Below are positions 49,788-60,900 of a DNA stretch of 64,000 nucleotides, in pieces. The DNA is taken from NCBI GenBank assembly GCA_028023455.1, contig JAQFVV010000229.1:308501-372500 (forward strand). The letters run 5' to 3'. The stretch comes from Epiperipatus broadwayi (lineage: Eukaryota > Onychophora > Udeonychophora > Euonychophora > Peripatidae). The notes beneath the pieces are model-generated. The model saw only the letters and a program-made list of their open reading frames with translations, searched no databases and had not been told where the DNA came from. The number at the start of each line of letters is the position of its first letter. Position 1 is the first letter of the stretch. The position numbers and the translations under genes were made by a program.

Positions 49788-51224
49788 ATGGATAACAGTA
49801 ATGAAATGCCAGTTAGTGGTAATTTTGATTTGGGGAATTTAATAGAGAAACTGGAGGCTATAATAAAAATCAACTCCAATGAACTAAAAAAGGAACTTTC
49901 CCAGAAACTAGAGTCTGGTTTAAAAACCTACTCTGATGAACTTAGAGCTGAGTTAAAAAGCAGCTCCGATGAACTTAGAGCTGAATTAAAAAGCAACTCT
50001 GATGAACTTAGAGCTGAGTTGAAAACCAACTCTGATGAACTAAAAGCAGAACTTAGAGCTGAGATGAAAACCATTTCTGATGATTTTAGAACTGAGTTGA
50101 AAACCAATTCTGATAAACTTTCTAAGGGATTAAAAGTTGAGTTAAAAGCTCTTGGAGATGATAGTGTTATGAGATTAGACACAAAAGTTGATAAAAAAAT
50201 GGAAGAATATAAAGAACCCAAAGAATCTTTTAGGTTGACTAATGATATTATAGGAATGAATAAATCCTATGAAAAGTTAGGTTATAAAGAGGATATAGAT
50301 AAACTTAAAACCTTTGATGAATACTATAATGAGAATAAAATAGTTGATAGATTCTTAGAAATAAAATTAAATTCCCAAAAGCAATCAGAAGAAGTAGCAT
50401 TAAGTTGTGAAAGATTAAAGGACACTGTTCAGAATTTAGAAATTGGACAGTTAGGTTTTCAATGGTTAGACAATAGTGCTCTAGAGTTAGGAGAAATAAA
50501 AATGCATTATAATAAAATGAATGAAGGTGTTCAAACTTTAGAAGTTGAATTAAGTTCACCAGAAAATATTAAAATTAGCTCTCAAAAATCACTAGAAAGA
50601 ACAGAATGTGTTTCTCAAAGTCAATGTAAAGAAAGTGTCATGATAGATCAAAAATATTTTGATAAGTTCTTTTTGTACAACAATTTTAAAAATAACAATC
50701 GGAGTTTTGATCAGCAGTTGTTTAATATGAATTTTCATAGGAGGTTTATGGATCATGTGTATGCATATAACTTGAATGCAAGGGGTTATTACTATTGTAA
50801 TAAACTGCTTGAAAGGGAAAACTTAATATATAAATGTAATTCTTCTCAATCTTTAGCCAATAATGGTAGAGTGCATGCAAAGTGTTTAGTATATAGCAAC
50901 ATGAGTGTTGAATTCAAGAAATTTTGTCTGAATATGACAAATTATATTAATCATAAGACATTATCTTATAAAGAACAGTGTCATGGTAATTTTGTGTGGT
51001 ACCAAGAAAGTATATTTTTAGATATATTAGAGCATAAATATTTGAATGAGAATTTGTACCATTGTTGCAATAGAAATGACTTATTTTACAAGTATCCCAG
51101 CAGGACAAAGTTGGTAAGATATATCTTATTGAAATTTGAGAGTAATAAGAAGGTAAAGAAACCTAAAGAGAATTTTCTTTATGAAAATTGTAATAGAAGG
51201 ATGAAAGTACTAAAACCAAAGTAA
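49788..51224 (+). CDS. Unrecognised 478-aa coiled-coil protein of the LTR element
   Basis: The longest non-repetitive ORF of the window. Residues about 14-45 form a leucine heptad helix. Residues about 48-122 consist of six to seven 11-residue repeats of the type NSDELRAELKT, a hendecad coiled coil. Residues 130-290 are charged and helical. Residues 305-460 differ: rich in Phe, Tyr, Asn and Cys with pairs such as YYYCNKLL, YKCNSS, HAKCLVY, YHCCNRND and YENCNRR, without a canonical CCHC knuckle or protease motif. The C-terminus is basic. It occupies the gag position between primer-binding site and polypurine tract, so a structural gag-like role is possible. That is inference from position; no homology was recognised. 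The ATG follows a TA-rich leader with no competing upstream long frame. Confidence 0.75.
   Translation: MDNSNEMPVSGNFDLGNLIEKLEAIIKINSNELKKELSQKLESGLKTYSDELRAELKSSSDELRAELKSNSDELRAELKTNSDELKAELRAEMKTISDDFRTELKTNSDKLSKGLKVELKALGDDSVMRLDTKVDKKMEEYKEPKESFRLTNDIIGMNKSYEKLGYKEDIDKLKTFDEYYNENKIVDRFLEIKLNSQKQSEEVALSCERLKDTVQNLEIGQLGFQWLDNSALELGEIKMHYNKMNEGVQTLEVELSSPENIKISSQKSLERTECVSQSQCKESVMIDQKYFDKFFLYNNFKNNNRSFDQQLFNMNFHRRFMDHVYAYNLNARGYYYCNKLLERENLIYKCNSSQSLANNGRVHAKCLVYSNMSVEFKKFCLNMTNYINHKTLSYKEQCHGNFVWYQESIFLDILEHKYLNENLYHCCNRNDLFYKYPSRTKLVRYILLKFESNKKVKKPKENFLYENCNRRMKVLKPK
49929..50153 (+). repeat. 33-bp coding repeats (hendecads)
   Basis: Tandem 33-nt units resembling AACTCTGATGAACTTAGAGC plus TGAGTTGAAAA, the first four nearly identical and later ones diverged. 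They encode SDELRAELK repeats. The similarity of neighbouring units shows recent in-frame duplication. Confidence 0.85.
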
Positions 51225-51241
51225 AATTTAAAAATAAAAAT

Positions 51242-51961
51242 ATGAAGAAAATTAAAGTAAAATTTAAAAAGATGAGTAGAGAGAAGATTAAGATAGATTA
51301 TCTTAAAAGAAGTATAGACTTTATAAGAGAAATTGGCAAAGCCAAAATTAAACTTAAAATAATAAATGATAATGTGATTAATAAAGATTTTCTTCTAGAA
51401 AATATAAATAAGGCAAGAGATTTAAGTAAACCTAAAGTCAAACTGAAAACAATTAATATAGAACAGGATAATATTAATGTTGTGAAACAAAATGATTTTC
51501 AAGAGTTCTTTAATATTGAAGTTGTATCACATCAATCTGATATGCGATTTTTAAAGGATTGTCTAGAAAATTTGAATGAATACCATTCAAAATTGCCCAG
51601 AGAATTGTTTTCAATTGAACATAGAACAAATGAATTAAAACAAAGACTCGCTCAAGCTGATGATATTTATCAGGATATTCAAATGAAAGGTAATAGATTA
51701 TCTGATAAAGTAGCAACTGTTATTGATAAAATTAAGAATTGTGTTAATGGTTATGATCAAGTTAGGATTTACGTAAAATATATAGAGACAGAATCTAAGG
51801 AGATCATAGCAAAATCTTTAAATGCTGATCCCAAAATTATTCAAAAGCAATTGAATTATATCAAAACATTATACAAACATCTTGTAAATCAAAACAAATT
51901 TTTTGACAGAGTTCAACAAACTGGAAATTCTTTCAGTGAAGAATTAAAAGGGTACTTCTGA
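51242..51961 (+). CDS. Unrecognised 239-aa basic/coiled-coil protein of the LTR element
   Basis: Starts 17 bp after the first ORF, in the -1 frame relative to it. The frame is open back to 51197, so a fusion by -1 frameshift is possible as well as separate initiation. The N-terminus is highly basic (MKKIKVKFKKMSREKIKIDY). The middle contains KPKVKLKTIN, and the rest is helical (YHSKLPRELFSIEHRTNELK, then QRLAQADDIYQDIQMKGNRL). No zinc finger, protease, RT or integrase motif was seen. Immediately after the stop another frame (51957-52124) stays open for 55 codons. Confidence 0.65.
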   Translation: MKKIKVKFKKMSREKIKIDYLKRSIDFIREIGKAKIKLKIINDNVINKDFLLENINKARDLSKPKVKLKTINIEQDNINVVKQNDFQEFFNIEVVSHQSDMRFLKDCLENLNEYHSKLPRELFSIEHRTNELKQRLAQADDIYQDIQMKGNRLSDKVATVIDKIKNCVNGYDQVRIYVKYIETESKEIIAKSLNADPKIIQKQLNYIKTLYKHLVNQNKFFDRVQQTGNSFSEELKGYF

Positions 51962-52124
51962 TTATTCTTTATTTAAAGAAAACTTGGACAAAGATCTAAA
52001 TGATCTGGATGATAGATATGAACAAATGAATATGGTTATTAGTAAGAAAAGTAACATTCTTCAAACCATGTTAATCCTCAGAAAGATTACAAATTTAAGA
52101 AGTTTTTCAATATATCATAATTAA
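51957..52124 (+). pseudogene. Continuation of the second ORF in another frame
   Basis: Shifting frame at the end of the preceding ORF (TAC TTC TGA) gives 55 further codons, beginning SDYSLFKENLDKDLNDLDDR with the same helical, charged character, ending at TAA 52122-52124. This is either the remains of a longer protein after a single indel or a frameshift product. It ends only about 40 bp before the LTR, so coding sequence fills the element to its 3' end. Confidence 0.55.
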
Positions 52125-52150
52125 TTAGTTATTTGCAAAGACATTTTTTA

Positions 52151-52164
52151 TGTGATTAGGGGGT
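52151..52164 (+). promoter_or_regulatory. Polypurine tract-like site before the 3' LTR
   Basis: GATTAGGGGG lies directly before TAT and the LTR start TGTAAAAG. The G-run fits a plus-strand primer, although the tract is short. Confidence 0.5.
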
Positions 52165-52166
52165 AT

Positions 52167-53606
52167 TGTAAAAGATCAATAAATCAACCTTTATTTTAAA
52201 AAATCATTGTTTTAAAAAAAATCTCTTTGATGTTTATATATGGAGTATTATTATTGTTTATGGTTATTAGTTATAGTTATTGTTGTTTGGATTTATTATT
52301 TTATTTATTTGTTAATGGTACATAGCTGTGAATATTTAATTGTTATTATCGTTATTATTCTGAATGGTGAGATTTTTAATAGTAATACTGATATGTTTTA
52401 ATTATTATAGATAAATAGAGACATATAAATTGTTGATTATAAAAAAGATTATTTTATTTGTAGTGATTATTAAAAAAATGCAATGTTATTATTTATGTAC
52501 ATATATATTTTTAAAGCTATCAAATAAATTTTTGATTTAATATTTTTTTATATGATTGATATTTTTATTTTTTGAATGTTAATTGTTTAAAAAAAAACAT
52601 ATGTAACAATGGTTTTCAAAACTGCATTTTCTGGTGCACATGGAAAACAACAACAACAACAGAAAAAGAGGCCATTATTAAGAGAGTTATTAAAAAAACT
52701 GAAGGAGAAAATTAGTTGTACTTTGTTTTTTCAAAATTGCCATTCTTGAGAATAATTGAATAATCTATTGGATGTAAACACCTTAATAATGGAAGGGTGA
52801 ATAATAATATTATCACAGTTCAAAAGCTGCAATCTTCTTGTCCTTATCCTAACAATTAAAAGAAATTAAGCAATGGGTCAACATAGAAATTCCGTTGTGT
52901 TGAAATGTAAGATATCTATCTAAAAAAAGAATCTATAATGGTAAATTCAATAACAATTTGGGAGCTAAAATTGGTTAATATATTGGATTCAACATGTCAA
53001 TTATTATTATTTTTTTTCAAGGAGAGAAATCTTTAGAAAAATGGAATATATATATGCATTTGGAAACTGATAATTTTCTCTAACGTGATATTTTCTTCAA
53101 AATTTAACCTTGGCTAGAATGCATTTGAATATTAAAGAAATATAAAGGAATAAAACAATGGAATAAGTTGAACTTTGAAAAGGTAGTAAATAACTTTATT
53201 AATGTAAATGATATGTTTATATACATTTTGAGATCAATATTCATTTTTTTAACTTTGATTTTTAATTAGAAAAATGAAATGTTTTTATAAGTATAATTCT
53301 ATTCGATTTAAGCATCTTGTTTTTTTTTAAAAAAAAACGTTTAATAAATGTCAAAATTAACACTTAAGTATTAGAAATTTGTAAGTAAAGCTGTAAGTTT
53401 AGGTTGCATATGGGTTATTATATATATATATATTTTAATAAGTGAAATTTATATTTGCAAATTTTATCATCAAAAGTTTTATTTATATAACTTAATTTTT
53501 TTTTTACTATTATTTATTTATTTATCAGATAATTGGATGTGTTCTTAGGGATGGATCATAGATTGAGTTAATTTCCGAGAGTTACTTATCAATTAGAAAT
53601 CGTCAT

Positions 53607-53639
<33 letters not shown>

Positions 53640-55182
53640 ATGTATATAAGATAACATATAACAAAATGAGGTAAAATAAGTTCCATATTCATATTAAGTT
53701 ATAAGTTAGCACTAAATGACTAAGTAGTCAAAGATATGTTATATTTATTTATAGGCCTGAGTGAGCCTTGTCGTTATAAATAATAAAAAAAGTATTTAAT
53801 GCTTGTAGAAATAACTATAGTCCAAAAGTGGATATAATATATAAACCTTTTATAATGTAGTGGAATAAATTTTGATGATTTCTTTTGATGTAATGATACT
53901 TAATCGATTAACCTAGCTTTGAAAGCATATCCATTATCTATTTTATTAATTTACAATATTTTACCAGTCAATTATTCACTTATTTATTTATCTATTTTTA
54001 TTTTAACTTTATATAATAACTCTTATGCAAACATAAATAACAATTCATATATTTGCTGTATATAATATTTTTATTTTTATTTTTTTTTTTTCAAATTTGA
54101 ATATTTGGAAAATATAAATATTGATTTGTACTTATATTAATGTATACTTGTTGAGCACAAATATGACTTTGTCTATTTAATATATATATACTTATTGAAA
54201 GTATATATGTATTATTATTATTTTTTTTTGTATTTGGGTTTGTATTTAAAAACTATTTAAAACATGGATACTACTTAAAAATCAAATCATAATATAAAAA
54301 TAAAGAATGTACTATTTGTTTTATAAGTAATGCCATTGTATTTTATTTGGAAGAGTATTAATATTTTCTTTTTCTTTTTTAGTGCCAGAATCATTATGAA
54401 GTTTATTAAATTCACAACTTAGTAGAGAATAATTTCGTATTTCAATTATTATTTAGTTTTTTAGGTGACTTACGCAAGTCAATGTTCATTGATATGTTTA
54501 GATATACATAAGTTTACTTATTTGATGTGTATATTAGATTCAATAAAATTCCCTTTGTTTCTAGTATATATTTTGTTAGTTAGTCATATTAACCCTGAGA
54601 ATAAATTATAATGATAGGTCTTATTATTGCTCTGTATGATTTTGGATTTATTTCATGTATAGCTAGTTGGAAGGGCATATAAACAATTTATTTAAATATA
54701 ATTGGGATAACTTTATCTTTCTTCATTTAAATTATACAATCTATTATATTTGGCCTTTTTCAACAATTGGATTCATTTAGATTGCTAAGATCATTCTTTA
54801 TATATATATATATTCCAATCTATTATATTTGTCGTTCAACATTTTGGGCATCATTTTCTCAGTATATGTGTATATTATTTAAATTGGATGATAAATATGT
54901 TCTATTAAATTTGGCACCATCAGCGTGTGGACATGATTAATTAAGGACTGTTGATAGTAGTTCCATTATATTTGACACCTAAAATGTGAGGTTTGATTCA
55001 TTATGATTCATTTATGAGGATAGAGCAATCGTGATTCCATTACATTTGGCTTTCCCAATGATTGGGGCCATTTTAATTGGTGATAGGCATTCCATTACAT
55101 TTTGGCACCAACGTTTGGGAACTTCTTTCTTCATATGTGTATTTTTGTTTGAGATCATTTAGATTACATATTTTCCATTACA
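52167..55182 (+). mobile_element. 3' LTR of giant-LTR element, about 3.0 kb
   Basis: Starts TGTAAAAGATCAATAAATC and ends TTTTCCATTACA, followed by (TA)n. It is uninterrupted and aligns with both halves of the 5' LTR. It contains (TA)n(TG)n at 53605-53645, the site corresponding to the nested insertion in the other LTR. Open frames inside are short. Confidence 0.8.
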
Positions 55183-55202
55183 ATATATATATATATATAT
55201 AT

Positions 55203-57400
55203 GATATTTTGACTTCAGATTCTTACATAATATAATATAAAACCAACAGACATTTCTATTTAATTTATAATATACTTCAAGGTTTTTATTATCCTATATA
55301 AAAAATAAATATAATTTTTTCCATCATATTATTAAAACAATAACAAAGCCAAACAATGACAGTTACATATGTATTTTACTTACTTAAAATTTTCCAGTTC
55401 CATAAAAGAGATATTTATTTATTTATGGAATGACATATATGACCATTTTGAAATCTAAAAAAAATATAAAAACGTTTATGTTGTAAAATGGTTGACTCAG
55501 AAAAGAAGAAAATTAGTAACAATTAAAAAAAAAGTTTACCATTCAGATGCAGCCATTACATCTTTAAAAATACAAATACAATATTACATCAGAAAATGTA
55601 TATGTGCTTATGAATTGTCATTTATGTTAAAGCTTATGTAGTCAATTAAAAGTATCATTTACTCTGAAATATTATAAGAATAGAATTCATTTTTAGTAGA
55701 TTAAAAAGACAGTAATCAATGCATTAATTTATAAGCTTATTCATAGAAACATAATAAAAATTTAATATCTGTATTATTTACTATGTCATCTGTCTTAAGC
55801 ATTACATTTTTCATTTGTGCCATCTAATTTTTTTGATCCACTGACACTAATTTTTTAAAATGTAAAATTTCTTTAAGATGAGAACAAAGACTGAAACCTG
55901 CTTCTTTTCTTCAACCATCCCAATTTTTATAATGAGTATCTTTTTCATCTTGCTTTTCAATTAAATTATTTTTGTAGACCTGCCGACTCTCATCATAATA
56001 AAAGTTACAGTTTAGGATAGACTTTCCACTTCCTCTCATTGGGATATGAGGTTTATTTTAATATGATACCTTTTTATGGGTTTATCACACACTATTTCTA
56101 GTGTTAACTTTTTTATCAAATTCATCACTTCCGTTATTTTGCTGTAATATTTCATATAAATGCAATTTATTTTCTGTACTTTGAACACTTTTTAGTAAAA
56201 AAAAAGTATTCAAAGTAGAGTGAATAAATTGTGTTTAATTTTTATAAACACAAAGTTATCTATGAAGAGTAGTAAAGTGTTTTAATAGCATTTTCTTTTG
56301 AAAGTTATGAGTTTCTGATGATTACTTCTAGTATATTTCAACCAGGACAGTTGAAAAAAACAATATTTTATGGTTAAAGTCGGAAGGCATAAAAAACATT
56401 AATTACAATCAAAAATTCCACTTCTAGGAATTGAGACTCTAGTAAAATAATGTTTGAGAATGATACATTATTTGTTTTATCCAAGAATATAAATCCATCA
56501 AATCCCATGCTCATTTTATCAGGGATGTATATTTATAAAGATCCACATTAAGAAGCCATATTTATCCAATAGTATAAAATGAGTGCAATGCAATAAAATA
56601 TATGAGATGGATGATCAAAGCATGAATTGCAATCATTTATACTTTATGAGAAACAGAATATCAGGATGATCATCCACACTCTTCAATAATATTAGTTCTC
56701 TATGATAAGAATGTTGGTATACAGAGTATGAGATAAAACTATAAGTTGAGAGAGAATTTACCAGTAGAATATCAAACATAAAACCAAAAAAACATTAAGA
56801 GATCATAGAGACACTGTTTTTTATAATGGAATAAAATATATTTCTAACAATATATAGGACATACATGAGATGAAAAAGAAGAGACTTACAATTGAGACAA
56901 TATTAATTTACAGTCAACTTATAAAATTAAATGAAACATCTTCAACAGCAATAAAAAATGAAATAAATAAATTAATAAATATCAGATTTGAAGACCTTTT
57001 CTTTACGACTTTTTATTGGTTTGCTTTGTGAATTTAAAAAAAAAAGTGATTTTTTTAATTCCAAGAGCATGCTTATATTGTATCTATTTGCAAGAAAATC
57101 ATTATTAGTTATGCATACTATTCATCACTCATTTGGAAGGTAAGCCCATTATGTGTACATACATGGCACTAATCTTCTGTATTTGCTTAGAGTGTAAGTC
57201 AACCCTACTCTGAAAGTAAAAATATTAAACAGGAGATCAGCATTAGTTATTGCTGCTGAAAAAAAATGACATATAAAAAGACTGTGAAAATTCAGGAATT
57301 GTTGACTGACAGATTATTGGTCAAGAGCTGGTGAAAACAAATAAAAAAGTGGTTAGTAAATCAGATGGATAATAATTATGAATGATGTAAATGTCAAAAA
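55203..57400. other. Unassigned intronic sequence
   Basis: AT-rich, no gene or transposon protein recognised. It may include the 5' portion of the Gypsy remnant that follows. Confidence 0.35.
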
Positions 57401-57435
57401 ATAAAGGAAAGCGATATGGAGAATTTACTACATGT

Positions 57436-58729
57436 CAAAATTTGAAATCCAATTATAAAAATGGAAATTGATAGCGAGGCAGACATATCTCTAGTTTCTT
57501 TTAAGAATTGGACAACCATCAATAGAACATAAAATAATAGGATACAAATTAAAAAGACAAATTTAGTAACTACAGATGTAAATAATAATCCTATTAACAT
57601 AAAATTAATATTAATAATACCAGTAAAACTAAACCGGATACATAAAACAATTATCGTTATATGCTACAGACGTAAACAGGAATCCTATTAACATAAAAGG
57701 AATAGTAATAATACCAGTAAAACCAAACAGATCCATAAAAATTAATTGTTATATGTAGTAACTAATAATCTTAGCCAGATACAGACTCGTAGCTGGTTCT
57801 GAGCTCTAGGAATAAGCATCGAATACCTCAAGAGAGCCGAACTGAAAATTAAAGTCCGGAACAAATTTTCGTAAGTCAAGTGTAAAGAGTCTCAATAGGA
57901 AACTTATAGAGAAATGAACAAGAAATGATGTGGGATACGATTAAATATTAGATTAAACAAAAATAGCCAAAAGCATGACCAAATTGCTTAGTGCCCAAAT
58001 CTGGAACGCTGGCAAAGTTTGTCTATGTATCAAGAATATATTCTTATATCGAACTCAGTATTAATTCCAACTGAGGAGAGAAAACGAGTGCTGCAGTTGT
58101 TAATGAAATAATATACATGAAAAAAACAGTCCATTTGTAAGTCGGATGGTAGACATAAATAATGACATTAAAGATACAGTAAATAAATGTCAAGCTTGTG
58201 AAGAAACATTTATCAATATTTCACATTGAGTTATGTAACTAAAAAATTTCACGTTAGAATTATTAACGAAGCACCACTGTGAGAACACATATTTCTGTCA
58301 AGACAACAATAAAATGAAGGAAATAAATTCTGTAAATGTCAAGTTCCATATAGGAAATGATATGATGAAAAAATGGATACTAGAATTATAATTAGGCTAC
58401 TGTGTAAACAAATCCTGCAAAAATAATCTTGAAAACATTAGTAAAGTAAGACACCACATTAACCATTTAAAAACCGTTTTATTGAGGCAATGGAGATAAA
58501 GGAGAAGATTATAAATTCAGATACCTCTCATGTAGAATATTCTCTAGGAAATAGTGAGAATATTAAACTGGAAGCATCGGCAAATACCAAAATGAATGTT
58601 GAAGGAAAAGATTTGGATCCAAATTCACAAGATTTACCTGATAAATCAAATGGTGAATCACAGTGTGAAGAAAAAAGAATTTTCTCTAAAGAACCTGCAA
58701 AGTTGCAAGATTATGTTTGCGATTAAACT
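57436..58729 (+). pseudogene. Ty3/Gypsy remnant: protease and integrase with RT deleted
   Basis: At 57461 the plus strand reads MEIDSEADISLVSFKNW, an aspartic protease active-site region with DTG changed to DSE, followed by VNNNPINIK and IPVK, as in Gypsy proteases. RT is absent. Around 58150 appear DINNDIKDTVNKCQACEE, the zinc-binding end of integrase. The 78-aa frame 58490-58726 ends KEPAKLQDYVCD, resembling the R/K-P-P-x-x-L-x-DYV tail of Gypsy polyproteins. Frameshifts and stops are frequent. It is plus strand, unlike the other three Gypsy remnants. Confidence 0.7.
57571..57758 (+). repeat. 94-bp tandem duplication inside the Gypsy protease
   Basis: The segment beginning TACAGATGTAAATAATAATC is repeated 94 bases later as TACAGACGTAAACAGGAATC, both continuing CTATTAACATAAAA and AATACCAGTAAAAC. 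The copies are moderately diverged, so the duplication is not recent. Confidence 0.8.
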
Positions 58730-58743
58730 CTATTTATTTCTAG

Positions 58744-59366
58744 AATGAAGGGGAGCTGTTGCTGTATATTGACTAAATTATGCAAATAATAAATGAAGTT
58801 ACATGTGTGTATGTGTGCAAAAGTGGTTAATAGAAAATACATTAATGGTCTCTCTAGAAATAATGAATATGCATAATAAGTGAAGATATGCAAATGATCA
58901 AATTAACCTAGATATGCTAATTTTCAAAAAGGTAATAATAAAACTGTTTATTTATATTACATATAAAACAAAACAGACTATCTAAAATGTCAAAAGAGTA
59001 TTAAAACGTAGCCAGAAAGAGCATTTCAGTATCAAGTGAAATGACCAGCAAAATGCTTATGCTGAAAATAACACTAATGCGAAGTTAACAAAAAAGATTT
59101 AACAGAGAGAAATAAGAACTATAATAAGAAAATGCAGCATTATAGATCGACACTATAAAGAATTATGTGTGCATAATCAAGATTGATGTCATTTATGGAA
59201 TTCAACTTGCAAGCCGCTAATTAAAAATGCTAACAAGCTACTAATATTCTATATTCTGAGTAATAAACTCGTTTAGTTAAAGAATTTTACATAGTAATAT
59301 AACGAATGTACAGCTTGCCTCAGGTCAGATCTGGCCCTGTACATACTAATGTTCTACTTTAAAACT
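58744..59366 (+). mobile_element. Polypurine tract and 3' LTR of the Gypsy remnant
   Basis: GAAGGGGAGC is immediately followed by TGTTGCTGTATATTGAC, the classical Gypsy polypurine tract and LTR start, about 15 bp after the stop of the last frame. The LTR end is not certain; ACTGTTATATT at 59358 just before the (ATT)n tract is a possible position. Confidence 0.55.
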
Positions 59367-59368
59367 GT

Positions 59369-59370
59369 TA

Positions 59371-59445
<75 letters not shown>
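59369..59445. repeat. (ATT)n microsatellite
   Basis: About 25 perfect ATT units, 170 bp before the acceptor of the last exon. Confidence 0.95.
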
Positions 59446-59446
<1 letters not shown>

Positions 59447-59612
59447 TACAACTATTAATAAACATATATTGATCAATAAGCCTGGAAATCTGCTTTAAAC
59501 TTGATTAGTTTGTATTTCAACAAATTATTAGTCGATAGTTTCTTTGTGATTTTTGATATTGTAGTAAATTATTATGACTACAAATTTAAATTTATAATAT
59601 TTTTATTTATAG

Positions 59613-59788
59613 AAAGACTATTTCATAATGAATTTTGGACAAATTCACAATATTTTAAATCAGAAGCTTAATGCTATTGATTTACTTCCTTTGAGAGATT
59701 ATATGGAAAAGAGGTTTAAAGTTATAGCTGTTAAATTATCTAGACTGGACTCCTATGAAGCGCCAGAAGATGCAATTGCAATAAAAAA
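59613..59788 (+). CDS. DUF4795-domain exon, C-terminal half of the domain
   Basis: This predicted exon is 176 nt: 58 codons plus two bases, so the donor GTTAGT is in phase 2. The acceptor is TTTTATTTATAG. The reading frame starts at 59613, upstream of the first ATG at 59628, so a start-codon-based ORF call misses its 5' part. The product contains NQKLNAIDLLPLRDYMEKRF and further on EAPEDAIAIKK. The pattern of KLxxxxLxPLxxYxExRxK followed by an acidic/Ala stretch and paired basic residues is the hallmark I recall for the end of DUF4795, just before the conserved FHCxSC segment. That segment should be encoded by the next exon, beyond the window. This is the strongest family evidence for the host gene. 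Confidence 0.78.
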
Positions 59789-60394
59789 GTTAGTATTGAA
59801 TTATTTATTACTTTAAAAATAGATATAGTCCAAGTTATTTTTACAATTAAAACAGAAGTTAGTGTAAACTTCCAGCGAGCTATATATAAACTATTACAAA
59901 ACTGTCTGATATGTATTAGTTTACAGTAACTTCCCTTTAATTTCATCTACATTTAAACCATCACTATTAATATTTAGATTATTTTTGTATAGTTTATTAT
60001 TAAAATTTATTTATTTATTTTGAAAAAAAGAAAATCCTATTTTATATAAAAACAATTTCAAAATTGAGTCTGGATTTATAAGAAAAAGTTTTCATTCCGT
60101 TTTCTAAAATATCACATGATATTAACAACTTTGATTTCGAAACTATTTAGTAGGCTTTAGAAAATTTTAATCAATGTAAAAACGAAATCTTTGCCTGATC
60201 TTTAAAATGCGTCTATTGTTTCATTTTTTAAATTTAATAATAGAATATCATTGTTATACAATAAAACCACTCACAAGGATTTTTTTTGATGAATTGCTTC
60301 CAATCATAAATGAATGACTACTGGAGACTTAGTATTATTTTAGGAAATGAAGACATAATATCAAATTATTTTTATTGCCAAGAAAATGCAATAA

Positions 60395-60900
60395 AAATGG
60401 TTAGGAATTAAAAGAGATTTATATATTGTTTTCATTGATGTGATCAAGGTATTTGACTCAATGTAATAGATCTGTGGTTCAGTTTGAAATTAGTTAGTCG
60501 TTTCCAAATACTTCTACATAATGGGATGTAAGACAATATTATTACTACAGATGACAAATGTGCAACATTTGAAATAAAATCTGCTAAATAAGAATGTATA
60601 ATATTTCAATATTGTTTTTGATTTTTATGAATAATCTTTGGAACTGTTAAATAATAGTTTAATGGATCAAGAATCAAGATGCATAAAGATTTAATGGTGG
60701 GATATTTAATTTGAATCGATGGAAAGCAAAAATGAAAACTTCATCTTATATGGATTCTGAATTCATAATATGTGGATAAGTGTGCTACTTTTCTCAATTC
60801 AAAAGATCATCAACAGAACGTACTTGAGTTTATCAATTAAAGTTAAAAAAACTTAAATTGTTTATCATGGAAGAAAATCATCAGCAAATTTTTAGTTAGG
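60395..60900 (+). pseudogene. Non-LTR retrotransposon (LINE) RT remnant
   Basis: Plus-strand frames read RDLYIVFIDVIKVFDSM, matching the LINE RT motif with the first catalytic Asp (DxxKAFDSV type), and later FNLNRWKAKMKTSSYMDSEF, matching the FNLxRxKAKxK...EFxxADD segment just before the second catalytic box. There the ADD is lost (ICG, then stop). Downstream QLKLKKLKLF resembles the SLKKTEV segment. Many stops; inactive. Clade not determined. Confidence 0.65.

Larger units (their letters stand above)
38258..59612 (+). other. 21.4-kb intron containing a nested LTR element
   Basis: This is the interval between the third and fourth predicted exons. It holds two hairpin MITEs, the 14-kb LTR element with its nested 4.9-kb insertion, a plus-strand Gypsy remnant with 3' LTR, and a long (ATT)n tract just before the acceptor region. 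No further exon was recognised by eye. Confidence 0.55.

Noticed and set aside
49928-50221. 97-aa minus-strand ORF with Ser/Leu/Phe repeats
   Set aside because: Antisense shadow of the hendecad repeats of the 478-aa ORF.
41087-55182. Interpreting the repeated 41-42 kb, 47-49 kb and 52-55 kb blocks as a segmental duplication
   Set aside because: The TG...CA ends, primer-binding site, polypurine tract and coding interior fit an LTR element better.
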